A stretch of 64,000 nt of DNA from Brevibacillus sp. DP1.3A. Lineage in GTDB: Bacteria > Bacillota > Bacilli > Brevibacillales > Brevibacillaceae. Below, one piece after another: positions 28,295 to 37,205 of this stretch; the stretch's first letter is position 1; every line of letters begins with the position of its first letter. Location: NCBI RefSeq assembly GCF_013284245.2, contig NZ_CP085876.1, positions 2,897,001-2,961,000 of the forward strand. Reading direction: 5' to 3'. Made by a program: the position numbers and the translations under genes. Below the pieces are notes generated by a model. It saw nothing but the letters and a program-made list of their open reading frames with translations, made no database searches and was not told the origin of the DNA.

Positions 28295-28549
28295 GTGAGG
28301 TATGACTTTGATTCAGCGATTACCCGAAAAGCTGAGCTTTGGAGAATCTACCGTTCCCTGCGCTTTCAGCCAGCAGATGGTACATGGGACTGGTGGATTG
28401 TGAAAGAAATTAACGAGCTGGAAAGCGAAATGGAAGCAGCCAGAGAAAACGAAAAGGCCACTGCTCGCAACAGTGACCAATTCAACAACAAAACAAATTT
28501 GAATACACCTATCCTACCACGTTTTTGTGGAGATGGACAAGCACTGTGA
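28295..28549 (+). CDS. Hypothetical phage-type protein
   Basis: 84 aa with a helical, charged middle (INELESEMEAARENEK) and Trp-rich first third (WRIYRSLRFQPADGTWDWW). GTG start after AAAGGGAAGTG. No family recognised. Confidence 0.5.
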   Translation: MRYDFDSAITRKAELWRIYRSLRFQPADGTWDWWIVKEINELESEMEAARENEKATARNSDQFNNKTNLNTPILPRFCGDGQAL

Positions 28550-28680
28550 TACATCAGGGCTGTCCCAATCAGGAGACAAATTCTGAATTTTGATAAAGAT
28601 AAGCGATAAAAAAGACCATCCCTTGTCACTTTCAAAGCTTTAAGTCAGCCTTCTTGGACCTTTAATGAGATTAGCTACAT

Positions 28681-28791
28681 CTAAGTGCAGATGCAATAAG
28701 GCAAATTGGGCAAAGTTATACAGCCAGGTGTTTTTTCGCAAGGGAAAACGTTACCTTTTGAGCTGATTGTTTTTAGGAGTTTCTTCCACAT
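28681..28791 (-). CDS. Small cysteine-rich peptide, family 2 member 1
   Basis: 36 aa, not long enough for most gene callers. The start MWKKLLKTISSK is a short cationic amphipathic helix; the second half has four cysteines in the pattern C-X5-C-X8-C-X-C. GGAGGTGATTAACT before the ATG is a near-perfect ribosome binding site. Its paralogue at 48069-48173 shares leader, N-terminus, cysteine layout and the 3' sequence GGTCTTTTTT. Small size, charge and cysteines suggest a bacteriocin-like or signalling peptide, but there is no signal sequence and no adjacent modification or export gene, so the role is open. Confidence 0.65.
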   Translation of the reverse strand: MWKKLLKTISSKGNVFPCEKTPGCITLPNLPYCICT

Positions 28792-29090
28792 AGTTAATCA
28801 CCTCCAATTAAAAGGGAAATTTTACCACCAAATACATCTTAACATATGTAGGAAACTATTAAAAAGGTAATTTTCTGAATATTACAGATCGTGATTTAAC
28901 AAACTGCTCATTATGATACGCGGGCTTCGGCCCTGCGTGCAGCTGATAAAAAAATGTCAGTTGCACGGAGGTTCGAACCTCCAAGTAATACATAGCGGGG
29001 TCATCGGGATCAGTCAGAGTAGCTATACGGCTGGCAGAGAGGTCGGGCTGCTGGCGGCCTCGTGACTAAAGAGAAAGGTGGTGAGTGGCG
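28792..29090. other. Structured non-coding leader of the phage-type operon
   Basis: No gene seen. Hairpins follow one another: GGGCTTCGGCCC near 28922, GTGCAGCTGAT/ATGTCAGTTGCAC at 28938-28966, and the palindrome GGAGGTTCGAACCTCC at 28967-28982. The last resembles a tRNA T-arm but no acceptor or anticodon arm fits around it. TTTAACAAA at about 28897, upstream of the hairpins, is a junction-motif variant. Confidence 0.4.
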
Positions 29091-29429
29091 ATGGATAAAG
29101 CAAAGACTGATCTGGACACCGTAATGGAACGGATCAACAAGGCAATAGTCATTCAACGAGGTGGGGTACTAGATGATTTGAATAATTGGCAAGCCTTTGT
29201 TGAGCAGGTTGGGTTTCAAAATCTTGGACAAATGCTTATTGTGCAAAAGAGAAGTCCTGCAACGTCGTCAAAAGGGATTCTTCTGGAGAAAGCAGTTCAG
29301 AGTAAAAAAAATGAGATTACTCAAGAATTCGCAAGTCGCCTTTATGTCGAGGGACTTACAGTTCATGATGCAATCTCAATACTGGATGAGGCTAAAAATG
29401 CGATTTTACAGTCGAAGTTTACCCTTTGA
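29091..29429 (+). CDS. Hypothetical phage-type protein
   Basis: 112 aa, helical; TDLDTVMERINKAIV at the start and GLTVHDAISILDEAKNAI near the end. ATG 29091 is preferred to GTG 29085 because of AAAGGTGGTGAG. No family recognised; position suggests an early phage gene. Confidence 0.55.
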   Translation: MDKAKTDLDTVMERINKAIVIQRGGVLDDLNNWQAFVEQVGFQNLGQMLIVQKRSPATSSKGILLEKAVQSKKNEITQEFASRLYVEGLTVHDAISILDEAKNAILQSKFTL

Positions 29430-29694
29430 TATAAGCCTCAATTGTTTCTGATGATGTCTTCGCGGGTTTATAAGTGGCATTTGGATTCATATCATTCAGA
29501 ATCCGAATATTCATTTTTTCACCACGGCTACATCTGTTACCTGCGAACGCACCGGTAAGACAGGCAGTGTAGTTGCTACCATACGACATACAAATGGGTA
29601 GGTTATGGCAGTCGTGAGTGTAAACCTCTTTTCCAGTATCATCGAGTTCTGTTTCATCTGTCAACGAGGGAGCTATTAACGGATTTTTGTACAA
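29419..29694 (-). CDS. Hypothetical protein, opposite strand
   Basis: 91 aa from a TTG after GAAGGAAGTG. Four cysteines in the middle (HDCHNLPICM and AGNRCSRG). The C-terminus overlaps the previous gene by 11 bases. No match recognised; might be an isolated regulatory or remnant gene. Confidence 0.35.
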   Translation of the reverse strand: MYKNPLIAPSLTDETELDDTGKEVYTHDCHNLPICMSYGSNYTACLTGAFAGNRCSRGEKMNIRILNDMNPNATYKPAKTSSETIEAYIKG

Positions 29695-29779
29695 GATATC
29701 ACTTCCTTCCTGTATCGATTGGGTAAGTCTGGACAACTCCCAAATTCGATAGAAAAGTGGAAAATCCTACAAGAAAGGG

Positions 29780-30058
29780 ATGGCAGTATTGCGTCAAGAC
29801 AATGTAAAAGAAACGCTGGATGGAGTAGATGAAGAACAGTTATCATTGATCGTTTCGGCATTGCAGGATACGGCAATCCGCTACGATAAGCAAGGGATGA
29901 TCATGGTCGCACTTAAAATGCGGATTACAGCTGAAAAAGTATTAGACATAAAGAAAGCAAGAGAATCAGTGCAAGCAGCACAAATACTAGGGCGTTTGAT
30001 AGAAAAAGAAAAGCCCACCTGCAGCGAACAGGTGGGGGATAACACGGTCATTTCCTAG
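29780..30058 (+). CDS. Hypothetical phage-type protein
   Basis: 92 aa helical protein (DGVDEEQLSLIVSALQDTAIRYD near the start). GAAAGGG lies close before the ATG. The inverted repeat CCCACCTG / CAGGTGGG (30014-30036) near its end may be a weak terminator inside the coding region. Confidence 0.5.
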   Translation: MAVLRQDNVKETLDGVDEEQLSLIVSALQDTAIRYDKQGMIMVALKMRITAEKVLDIKKARESVQAAQILGRLIEKEKPTCSEQVGDNTVIS

Positions 30059-30167
30059 TGTCTTGCCGGACGCGGAAACGACAACCAAAAACTATGGAGG
30101 ACAAGCCTCACTATTAATCATTATAGCGAATGTTGCAAATATGAATACATGAAAGTTTGTTGTCCAG

Positions 30168-30371
30168 CTAAATGGAGCGGGAGTTGCGATAGTCCATGAA
30201 GAGAAATGGTTTCCACTACCGGATTTATATCGAACGCTAGGTGATTCGAAAACCTTGAAACGATATGCTGTAGCCTACATGCGGATTAGATATCCAAAGT
30301 GGAAGCCCATCAAATTGAACCAGTATCAAGTGCTAGGGCAAAGGCAGAGTGATAACGATGGGGATGTTTGA
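30168..30371 (+). pseudogene. Phage protein fragment lacking a start
   Basis: An open frame without a usable start codon reads WFPLPDLYRTLGDSKTLKRY then MRIRYPKWKPIKLNQYQVLG and overlaps the next gene by 14 bases, a normal phage-operon arrangement. The 5' end seems to be lost. Confidence 0.4.
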
Positions 30372-30720
30372 CGAGGTACGTAAGGTACCAAAACCCGATC
30401 ACAAGCGACGGGTTAAGAAACAAAAAGATCGTGGAAAGATTACCCCGGCAGTATTAGCGGAAGTTTGGGAGCGGGACAACGGGCGATGTGTTGTGTGCGA
30501 GAAAGATTCATTCTAGGTCTGGACACTGGAGGGACACCATATCGTTTTCCGAAGCCAAGGAGGTACTGGAGCCCCATGGAATGTAGCCTTGGCGTGCGGG
30601 CCAGTTACTCAGTCGGGAACCTGCCATTGGAAAGCTCATAACACAAGAGAGGGCCGCCTAGCGTTCGAGACGTATCAGCAAACAGTGCTCCTCCCGCTAT
30701 ACAGTAAGGGCACTATATAA
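30358..30720 (+). pseudogene. HNH endonuclease with an in-frame TAG
   Basis: From ATG 30358 the frame gives a basic start, then VWERDNGRCVVCEKDSF, TAG at 30514-30516, and continues VWTLEGHHIVFRSQGGTG ... CHWKAHNTREGRL to TAA. All HNH elements (CxxC, EGHHI, CH) are present, so one nonsense change separates it from an intact phage HNH nuclease. Confidence 0.8.
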
Positions 30721-30735
30721 AAAGGTGGTAGGCCA

Positions 30736-31830
30736 ATGGTAAACCCACAACCTACAGATGCACATATTAGAATAGCCCATTCACTATATGAAGAAATCGC
30801 GATGCGAGATTTCTCCAAGCGTCAGAGAAGCATGATTGATTTAGTTCTACGGTTGAGCTGGGGCTGCGGCAAAAAGGCATGGAGGTATGACAGTTACGCT
30901 GATTTCGAGGCCGTGGGCGTGTACCGCAACGTAGTGAGCGAAGAGCTACAGCATTTAGAAGCGAACGGAGTCATCAAGTGGTTTTCAGAGTATCGACTCA
31001 TCATGTTCAACAAACACTTTGAACAATGGAAGATCGCTCGAAAGAAAAAAGCATCATCGGAACACCTGAAAAAGCTGGTAAATAGCAGCTTACAAAATAT
31101 TGAGGTCACCAATGTTTTATTGTCGTCGCTATTACAAAACATTGAAGCTAACAATGAATCATTGTCGGAATCAATAAAAAATATGACGGACGACAATGAA
31201 AAATATGATGGGGATAACTCTCCAATCCCTTGCGGTTCTAAGGATGGAGAGGGGTCTAAAGAAAGTCTTTTAAATAAATCTTTAAAAATATCTTCTTCTA
31301 CGAACGAGATACCTACTGGGATCGGCATAAATGACACTGTTCAGGAAGAAGACCTAAATGAAACGGAGCTGGCTTTCCAGAGAGTAGAAGAAAAGATGAT
31401 CACGAAAACAGGCCAGATGTATTACCTCAAAGGTGATGAACCTAAAAATATTCAGACCTTTATTGCCAGTGGAGGAACAATGGACATGCTCCTCGCTGCA
31501 ATTGACGAAGCGTTCGAGCAGTACCAGCCACGTCATCCAAAAGACAAGATTACATCGGTGAACTACTGCTTGTCATTTGCTTGGAAGAAACTTGAGCGGG
31601 ACAAGGCTGTTGAGAGTGGCAAAACCGCACAGCCTATGCCTGAACGAAGTCATCATCGACCATGGAAAAGACGAAACAATGTCGTTCCCATGGTGGACAA
31701 GCTGCCTGAAAGCGTTCAGTGGCAAATGCAGCAAGAGAAAGAAGGGGCAAATCTTACTCAGGAAGCTAAAAGCATCACTGATTTCCCGGACATGTTTGAA
31801 CGGCTCCAACGGTTGAGATCAAGGGCATGA
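30736..31830 (+). CDS. Phage replication initiator, Rep-O-like N-terminal domain
   Basis: 364 aa. The first 100 residues (HIRIAHSLYEEIAMRDFSKRQ, then MIDLVLRLSWGCGKK and AVGVYRNVVSEELQHLEANGVI) match the phage replication protein O winged-helix domain that binds the origin. The middle is a low-complexity Asn/Ser linker and the C-terminus is basic. AAAAGGTGGT precedes the ATG. The gene appears intact, but no helicase loader follows. Confidence 0.75.
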   Translation: MVNPQPTDAHIRIAHSLYEEIAMRDFSKRQRSMIDLVLRLSWGCGKKAWRYDSYADFEAVGVYRNVVSEELQHLEANGVIKWFSEYRLIMFNKHFEQWKIARKKKASSEHLKKLVNSSLQNIEVTNVLLSSLLQNIEANNESLSESIKNMTDDNEKYDGDNSPIPCGSKDGEGSKESLLNKSLKISSSTNEIPTGIGINDTVQEEDLNETELAFQRVEEKMITKTGQMYYLKGDEPKNIQTFIASGGTMDMLLAAIDEAFEQYQPRHPKDKITSVNYCLSFAWKKLERDKAVESGKTAQPMPERSHHRPWKRRNNVVPMVDKLPESVQWQMQQEKEGANLTQEAKSITDFPDMFERLQRLRSRA

Positions 31831-31851
31831 ACGAGAGGGAGAGTGTGGAAG

Positions 31852-32076
31852 ATGAGAAGATTTCATAGAGCTCCAAGTAGATTTGGAACTGATATGAGAG
31901 CGAGAAAAAGGGATGAGGCCATAAGTTCAGCGGTAGGCGAGTGCATTACCAGACAAATTACCGAGGAAGAGCGAAAGAGACTGGATTCACTACCTAAGCC
32001 TCGTCCGAAAGAACGGATCATTGGCATGAATGTTACAACTGATAAGACTATGCAGAGAAAGGGTCATCCAGGATAA
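31852..32076 (+). CDS. Hypothetical basic phage-type protein
   Basis: 74 aa, rich in Arg/Lys (RRFHRAPSRFGTDMRARKRDE). ATG 31852 follows GAGAGGGAGAG. Function unknown. Confidence 0.45.
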   Translation: MRRFHRAPSRFGTDMRARKRDEAISSAVGECITRQITEEERKRLDSLPKPRPKERIIGMNVTTDKTMQRKGHPG

Positions 32077-32282
32077 GCGCGGCCATGGCAGTCAAATAGC
32101 TCATGAACATGGCGATACACTCGAACATGCATATCTGGGAACACAAAAGCAACGGCTCCTTCCTCCAGAGCCAATCTGTCAGATGATTGCTCAATCACAA
32201 AAGGTATCTCGATAGCTTGTAGAGTCTCTTTCAAATAACCAACATCAGACCAAAGCACAGAATAGTAAAACGACTTTTCCAT
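32064..32282 (-). CDS. Small protein, intact member of an island paralogue set
   Basis: 72 aa; AAAAGGAG lies 8 bases before the ATG. MEKSFYYSVLWSDVGYLKETL ends with VAFVFPDMHVRVYRHVHELF. Two relatives lie in the island: 35456-35671 (one internal stop) and 54825-54983 (short version). All share an aromatic first strand, a Leu-rich helix and a [V]AFVF block, which suggests a small alpha/beta domain. Function unknown. Confidence 0.6.
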   Translation of the reverse strand: MEKSFYYSVLWSDVGYLKETLQAIEIPFVIEQSSDRLALEEGAVAFVFPDMHVRVYRHVHELFDCHGRAYPG

Positions 32283-32329
32283 ACGAAACACTCCTTTTTT
32301 CAATCTTATCGTACTAGGGAGGTATTCGC

Positions 32330-32871
32330 ATGAATTTCGTTGAGCCAATACGTGACCCAGGAAAGATTGAGGATATGAAACGACTTCTTTTGCAGCAATC
32401 GGACCGGAACTACTTTTTGTTCGTGATGGGTATCAACACAGGATTACGTATATCTGATCTATTGCCTTTAAAAGTACGGGATGTGAAAGGGAAAAGTCAT
32501 CTCCTGATCATCGAGAAGAAGACGAAGAAACGTAAGAAATTCAAGTTGAATGCAGATTTGCGGGTAGAGATAGCGAGGTACATTGCAGGAAAAGGTCCAG
32601 ATGAGTATATAGTCGCATCATCTAAGCGCCAACAGCCAATTACGCGGGTACGAGCTTATCAAATTTTCAATGGGGCTGCTGCGAAACTTGGATTGACGGA
32701 AATCGGGTGCCATTCAACGCGCAAAACTTTTGGATGCTTCTTCTACAAGAGGACACGGGATATTGCAACACTACAACTGATTTTCAACCACAGTCATCCG
32801 AAATTACGTTACGGTACATCGGTATCAATCAAGACCTTATGGACGAAGCAGTAGATAGCTTCAGCTTATAG
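32330..32871 (+). pseudogene. Tyrosine recombin­ase (phage integrase family), frameshifted
   Basis: A single-domain integrase of the kind common in phage late regions. The conserved GLRISDLLPLKVRDV segment (box I Arg near residue 43) and HSTRKTFGCFFYKRT are present. After FNHSHPK one base appears deleted near 32807: shifting frame restores TLRYIGINQDLMDEA, which contains the catalytic tyrosine. As it stands the protein ends without Tyr at 32854. Confidence 0.85.
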
Positions 32872-32896
32872 GGTACACAATCTGAATTATGTTAAA

Positions 32897-33055
32897 TCAC
32901 ACATTACTTTTGCCAAAGTACGTAAAAACATGCCATACTCCAATTGCTAAAAAAAGGATACCGAGTAAACCGTAATCCAGGCTAGTTATCATTAAATAAA
33001 GACCACTCAAGTAGATTGCAATTGAAACTATTTTGTGCAAAGTTATTTTTTTCAT
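32897..33055 (-). CDS. Small membrane protein
   Basis: 52 aa with two hydrophobic segments (KIVSIAIYLSGLYLMI and YGLLGILFLAIGVWHVF) and a basic start, preceded by ATAGGTGAG. Second of two tiny membrane-protein genes in tandem. Function unknown. Confidence 0.5.
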   Translation of the reverse strand: MKKITLHKIVSIAIYLSGLYLMITSLDYGLLGILFLAIGVWHVFTYFGKSNV

Positions 33056-33129
33056 AATACTCACCTATATACAGTATTTTACAAAAAATGTATCACGAAA
33101 TTTGTTTATTTACAAATTGCTCAGGATAC

Positions 33130-33291
33130 TTACTTTAAAACATCCAGAATTAGGGAGGTTGAACCAACTATAAGTGTTATCAATAAAATTGCACAAACGA
33201 TAGTTACAGCTCGCCATGACTTGGCATAAAGAACAGCGCATAAAAAAACAAATTCAACAATGAGAATAAGTACCCATGAATCAAAATTCAT
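33130..33291 (-). CDS. Small membrane protein
   Basis: 53 aa with two hydrophobic helices (WVLILIVEFVFLCAVLY and AVTIVCAILLITLIVG). TGAGGTG lies just before the ATG. It precedes the next small membrane gene by 75 bases; the pair could be a phage holin-like or superinfection-type set, which is speculation. Confidence 0.5.
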   Translation of the reverse strand: MNFDSWVLILIVEFVFLCAVLYAKSWRAVTIVCAILLITLIVGSTSLILDVLK

Positions 33292-33383
33292 AAAACACCT
33301 CAATAATGTATGGCATCAGAATTAACCATATATTACCACGGGTTGTTGGGTCAAACAGCAATTAACACAATGCTCATTTTGAA

Positions 33384-33415
33384 AAATAAAGGCCCCTGCC
33401 ATTATATGCAGGGGG
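33384..33415 (-). terminator. Terminator, probably of the Cys-rich peptide gene 33564-33719
   Basis: CCCCTGC / GCAGGGG stem followed on the minus strand by CCTTTATTTTTC. Confidence 0.65.
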
Positions 33416-33563
33416 AGGAGATGAGCCGTGTTTAATTATGCTCAGCTACACTATTCAATACACAATCACTTGAATTTTTTGGTGGATAATTAACCTAGGT
33501 TAATGAGTATCTCAGCAGAGACTTTAATGAACTAGGCTTTCTCTCGTCGTCTGCAATGACACA

Positions 33564-33719
33564 TTAAACTGGGGGATCTGGACACCACCAACCGCACCCA
33601 TAGCGAGTGCAAATATACCTACAATCTGCTCCGAATTGAGTTGGATAGTGAGCTGAATGTTGCACCAACTGACCATTTACTTTCTTGAATTTCTTAGACT
33701 TAGATCTTTTCTTTTTCAA
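33564..33719 (-). CDS. Small Lys-start, Cys-rich peptide, family 1 member A
   Basis: 51 aa from a TTG; members B and C have ATG at the same place. The Lys/Ser-rich first half (SKSKKFKKVNGQLVQ) is nearly identical to B (38382-38552) and C (51082-51270), while the cysteine end differs: ADCRYICTRYGCGWWCPDPPV, four cysteines. GAGGGGG lies 8 bases upstream. Conserved cationic leader plus variable Cys-rich tail resembles a precursor-peptide family, but no modification enzyme is next to it. Confidence 0.7.
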   Translation of the reverse strand: MKKKRSKSKKFKKVNGQLVQHSAHYPTQFGADCRYICTRYGCGWWCPDPPV

Positions 33720-33954
33720 GAGATATCCCCCTCATGATGATCTAAGATAGGGTATTCACAAAATTTTCATTTTGACTGGACGAGTGTTCGCAAGGGTCAA
33801 AAATGGACATGAAAAACAGGCATGAAAAACAGGCATAGAAGGACACTGCCGTGTCTTATAGGAAGGTCTTGAAATATCAGTGAATTAACAAAATGTGTAT
33901 TCAGAAAATGGAGGGAAAAGGTAAATACAGCACTTAAAAGACAGTCGTTAATTG

Positions 33955-34215
33955 TTAATCGCTATTGATTGTAACTAGAATGCGAGCGACATTCAGACAT
34001 TCAGCGAAGGGACGATTATAAATTTCGTCATCGAAGTATTCGATGAAAATGCTTTCTACATGTTTGGCTAACTCTTCAGGGGTGCTGTAGTTAGATTGAA
34101 GAAGTTTAATAATCTCATTTATTTCAAATCGGTAATGATCGTGTTCGGGATCTATACCAACTAACCCAATCGGGTCCCATCGATCAATAATGTTTTTTAC
34201 TTTAGCATAAATCAA
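33955..34215 (-). CDS. DUF1871-family protein
   Basis: 86 aa. VKNIIDRWDPIGLVGIDPEHDHYRFE and EYFDDEIYNRPFAECLNVARILV-type blocks are typical of DUF1871, a small helical family sometimes linked to toxin immunity. TTG at 34215 has GAGGTGAAGC upstream at good distance; GTG 34224 is the alternative. A single-gene unit on the minus strand. Confidence 0.75.
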   Translation of the reverse strand: MIYAKVKNIIDRWDPIGLVGIDPEHDHYRFEINEIIKLLQSNYSTPEELAKHVESIFIEYFDDEIYNRPFAECLNVARILVTINSD

Positions 34216-34299
34216 TAGCTTCACCTCAAAATTTGTCAGTCAAAATACAATACCATAATTAAGGACCGACTTTAACTTATTAGTTAGGGAGGAAAGGGC

Positions 34300-34545
34300 A
34301 TGTCGAAAAAATATACGGTGCAGAACAAGGAAACTAAGACGTTCCTAAAGCATAACGGGAATTACAACCCATGCGCTTATCCATACGATGACGTGGAGAA
34401 GATCGAGGATGCTACGCATTGGAGCGACTTCAGGCACGTTTCGTACGTAGCTAGGTGGCACGCCGACAGCTTTTGCAAGTGGCAGCTCGTGAATATTGAT
34501 ACAGGGGAAGTGTTGGAACCGATGAAAATAGGGCTAGGGGGATAA
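34300..34545 (+). CDS. Hypothetical phage-type protein
   Basis: 81 aa; KKYTVQNKETKTFLKHNGN at the start. AGGGAGGAAAGG precedes the ATG. It is followed 4 bases later by the ABA-sandwich gene, so they are likely one operon. Function unknown. Confidence 0.6.
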   Translation: MSKKYTVQNKETKTFLKHNGNYNPCAYPYDDVEKIEDATHWSDFRHVSYVARWHADSFCKWQLVNIDTGEVLEPMKIGLGG

Positions 34546-34549
34546 CAAA

Positions 34550-34873
34550 ATGACAGATCAACAGATCGTTCTAACTCTGGCAACGAAGGTGATGGGGTGG
34601 AAACGTTACGGAGAAACAGAATTTTGGTATGGAGATAATGGAAACTTGTTTGACTCTTCGTTTTGGAACCCACTCCAAAACATAGCTGATGCATGGCAAG
34701 TAGTCGAAAAGTTGGGTGAATCTTTTTGGGAAGTAAACATTGACCTCGGTTCGAAATCACCCAACGCCAGAGTCGTCATCTACAGGACGTACACGAGAAA
34801 AGATGGTCATGTCGCAATAGCCTCTACCGTACAAGAGGCAATCTGTGGAGCTGCTCTAAGAGCCATCGCTTAA
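34550..34873 (+). CDS. Phage ABA-sandwich domain protein
   Basis: 107 aa. MTDQQIVLTLATKVMGWKR and FWNPLQNIADAWQVVEKL match the small phage protein family with an ABA sandwich (BC1872-like). A decayed relative lies at 45468-45729. The stop codon is part of the junction motif TTAACACAACGG. Confidence 0.8.
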   Translation: MTDQQIVLTLATKVMGWKRYGETEFWYGDNGNLFDSSFWNPLQNIADAWQVVEKLGESFWEVNIDLGSKSPNARVVIYRTYTRKDGHVAIASTVQEAICGAALRAIA

Positions 34874-34891
34874 CACAACGGTAAATTGAGT

Positions 34892-35083
34892 TTAACTCTC
34901 TTCTACTATCTCGCACTGATTTTTTAACATTTCGTTGACAATCGCTTCATGCAGATCTTCATCTTCAATTAACAAAAGTGTATTAGTAACTCGGTTACAA
35001 ACAAAATAACGACCATCCATCTTGACTAAAACATAATTTTCTTTTCCGGTTGTCCAAATGAGTTTGTAGTTATCTAAATCCAT
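34892..35083 (-). CDS. Hypothetical small acidic protein
   Basis: 63 aa (DNYKLIWTTGKENYVLVK, then TNTLLLIEDEDLHEAIVNEML). AAAGGAGTG lies 10 bases before the ATG. Its stop overlaps GAGTTTAACTC next to the junction motif of the convergent gene. No family recognised. Confidence 0.55.
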   Translation of the reverse strand: MDLDNYKLIWTTGKENYVLVKMDGRYFVCNRVTNTLLLIEDEDLHEAIVNEMLKNQCEIVEES

Positions 35084-35245
35084 TTTTATCTTCACTCCTT
35101 TCGATAACTTAGGAAAGAGCGAAAGAGCATGTCTGCTCTCTCCTAATCTGAATCCACACATATTACCATTTTGGAGGGCGGCAATCAGGTTGTCAATGAA
35201 TAGGAAACACAACACACGATTTGATAAACGGGAGGGGTATGTGAC

Positions 35246-35377
35246 ATGAGATATGGGATCAAGGTAGGCGAAATGGTAATGGCGACATACGATTCACCAA
35301 TGGATGCTTACGAAGCCGCAATATGTGTTTATGAAGAAACGGAAGTGTTTCATGAGGTTGTGGCAATAGCGGATTAA
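35246..35377 (+). CDS. Hypothetical small protein
   Basis: 43 aa (KVGEMVMATYDSPMDAYEAA); GGGAGGGG sits 8 bases before the ATG. Preceded by the shared block CACACGATTTGATAAA. Function unknown. Confidence 0.5.
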   Translation: MRYGIKVGEMVMATYDSPMDAYEAAICVYEETEVFHEVVAIAD

Positions 35378-35455
35378 ACAAACTATCGTTAACCCATACG
35401 TGAACAACTGGAAAGTAAGCGGAGCATTGCCGCCATGGAACGGGAGGAAGCAGGG

Positions 35456-35671
35456 CTACTCAGGATAGCGCAGCCCGTCCCCTCCAAATAGTTCACGGAC
35501 TACAGCGTAAAGCTGTACTGGTAGATCAGGAAAAACGATAGCAATTTGATTTGGTGGTATTTTCAGCAGCTTGGACTGAACGAGTGCAAACGGAATGAAG
35601 CGTTCGGATAAGACCCTAACCAGAGCGTTTGCCTCACTCTAAGTAACGACATAGTAAAACGACCTTTCCAC
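35456..35671 (-). pseudogene. Second member of the MEKSFYY-type paralogue set, one internal stop
   Basis: AAAAAGGAGTG precedes a GTG that opens MERSFYYVVT, then TAG, then the frame continues SEANALVRVLSERFIPFAL ... IAIVFPDLPVQLYAVVRELF. Aligned with 32064-32282 it is complete apart from the single nonsense codon. Confidence 0.75.
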
Positions 35672-35833
35672 ACGGGAACACTCCTTTTTCTTGGAGCGTA
35701 ACGTGGATTGGTGGGACAAAAAAGAATTGCACAATATTTTAAATGAAAAGCATGAAGAGAAAACCCATCCGCAATTAATCTTATCGCGGCATTAAATAGA
35801 ACATAACGATTCATGCTGATAATTAATTGTATC

Positions 35834-36853
35834 TTATGTTGGACAATGTAAATCACGCTTTAATTGACAAAAATTTGGGATTGGAATCTGGGCGTCGTTA
35901 CTATCACCATTAGAAGGAATACAAAATATCACTCTATGTGGGACTGAAGCTTTATACGCAGGATCATTCTCATCAGCGGGGTGATCGTACCCAATGGTAT
36001 GCATTAATTCGTGAAATACAATGCGTGCTATTGAAATGTCATCAGCGGACGATAAACGATTAATATTAAAATAAATGCTTGGGCAATTAATATTTGCACC
36101 TCCTAAAGTGGGCATATTGTTATCTTCAAAGTGAGATAACGTCAAATTATTATAGTACATTTCCTTAAGTTTGAGGGTATCTCTTTCAGTTAATACATTA
36201 CAGGAATTTGCATCAAGGATAGAGCAAATAATATTATGCGCTTTTCTTATTCGTGCTTCAAAAGGAGGATTACAAAAATTGTAACGAAAATTTGTGAGAT
36301 GGTTAAGCCTCCATTCAGGTATACTTTTTCTTTCAAAGTAGTCTTTTTTGAACAAAAATAGCCTACGGTGCTCATCTATTAAGTGGCAGTCTAAGAAGCC
36401 ACCAGCAAAATTATTTGCAACGGCATAATCGTCAACAATATTGAAAGCAATAACCATATCTGACCAATTAGATACTAAACGTGGTAAACCAAGTGCATTC
36501 CAATGTATATGTTTTACTTCTACTGCATCTGAAGACAGTAATATTGCCCCAACAGTTGAATCTCTGAATTCATGAATTGGGAAGGCAGTAACATAAGTTT
36601 TATCTCCGTCGATGATATTTGATCCTTGCAATTGTTCATGAAGGAAAATCAGTGCAGAGTCATTTTGATGTATATCGGAATACGAGGTCATTGCACCTGC
36701 TGTTTCTTTCACAAAAATTAGATCAAAACTGTTATCTGGTTTAAACGTTAGCACTGGAAATGCTCCAATTACTTTTGTCTCATTTCCATCAATATATCTA
36801 TGGGCACGTCTAAAAGTAGTATCAACATCATGTTCTCTCCAGACTCTCGTCAT
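35834..36853 (-). CDS. Metzincin-type zinc metalloprotease-like protein
   Basis: 339 aa, no signal peptide. VFHELMHTIGYDHP near residue 285 is a full HExxHxxGxxH metzincin zinc site. The N-terminal 200 residues (Asp/Thr-rich strands, FPVLTFKPDNSFDLIFVKE) are not recognised and may be a substrate- or partner-binding part. AAGGGGGAAAG lies before the ATG. Cys residues are few. A cytosolic metzincin in a phage-like island is unusual; it could act after lysis, or in interbacterial or insect contexts, but that is inference. Confidence 0.7.
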   Translation of the reverse strand: MTRVWREHDVDTTFRRAHRYIDGNETKVIGAFPVLTFKPDNSFDLIFVKETAGAMTSYSDIHQNDSALIFLHEQLQGSNIIDGDKTYVTAFPIHEFRDSTVGAILLSSDAVEVKHIHWNALGLPRLVSNWSDMVIAFNIVDDYAVANNFAGGFLDCHLIDEHRRLFLFKKDYFERKSIPEWRLNHLTNFRYNFCNPPFEARIRKAHNIICSILDANSCNVLTERDTLKLKEMYYNNLTLSHFEDNNMPTLGGANINCPSIYFNINRLSSADDISIARIVFHELMHTIGYDHPADENDPAYKASVPHRVIFCIPSNGDSNDAQIPIPNFCQLKRDLHCPT

Positions 36854-37205
36854 GTCTTTCCCCCTTACCACATATTAGGGATAGTTTTTACTATGGAGAC
36901 CAATTTATCCTCTCTAAGGTTCTAGCTGTAATTTTCCGCACAACTTATGAGTTTAGGGATACTAAGTGAAAATACAACTGCTGAGGTAGGGAAGTGGGCC
37001 AATGAACGGTTCTTTTTACAAATAATATACAGTTCGAGTGGTTTCTACTTAATGGAGAAAGTCAGAAGTGTTTTGAAAATCTGATAAAGAAACATGGATG
37101 GAGAAGGTTCGCAAGGGATGGATTTACCCGAAACGTCTCGACTTAACTTGATGTGTAGGGAGTAGCTGGAACCAGCTACTCCTGGATAAACAATCTATCG
37201 GGTGA
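36854..37205. other. Non-coding stretch with a perfect hairpin
   Basis: No gene supported. A perfect 10-bp inverted repeat GGAGTAGCTG / CAGCTACTCC (37159-37182) follows the Pro-rich minus gene and may be its terminator, though the T-run is missing. Confidence 0.4.

Noticed and set aside
28967..28982. tRNA-like T-arm GGAGGTTCGAACCTCC
   Set aside because: No acceptor stem, D-arm or anticodon arm can be built at the right distance on either strand; best read as a simple palindrome.
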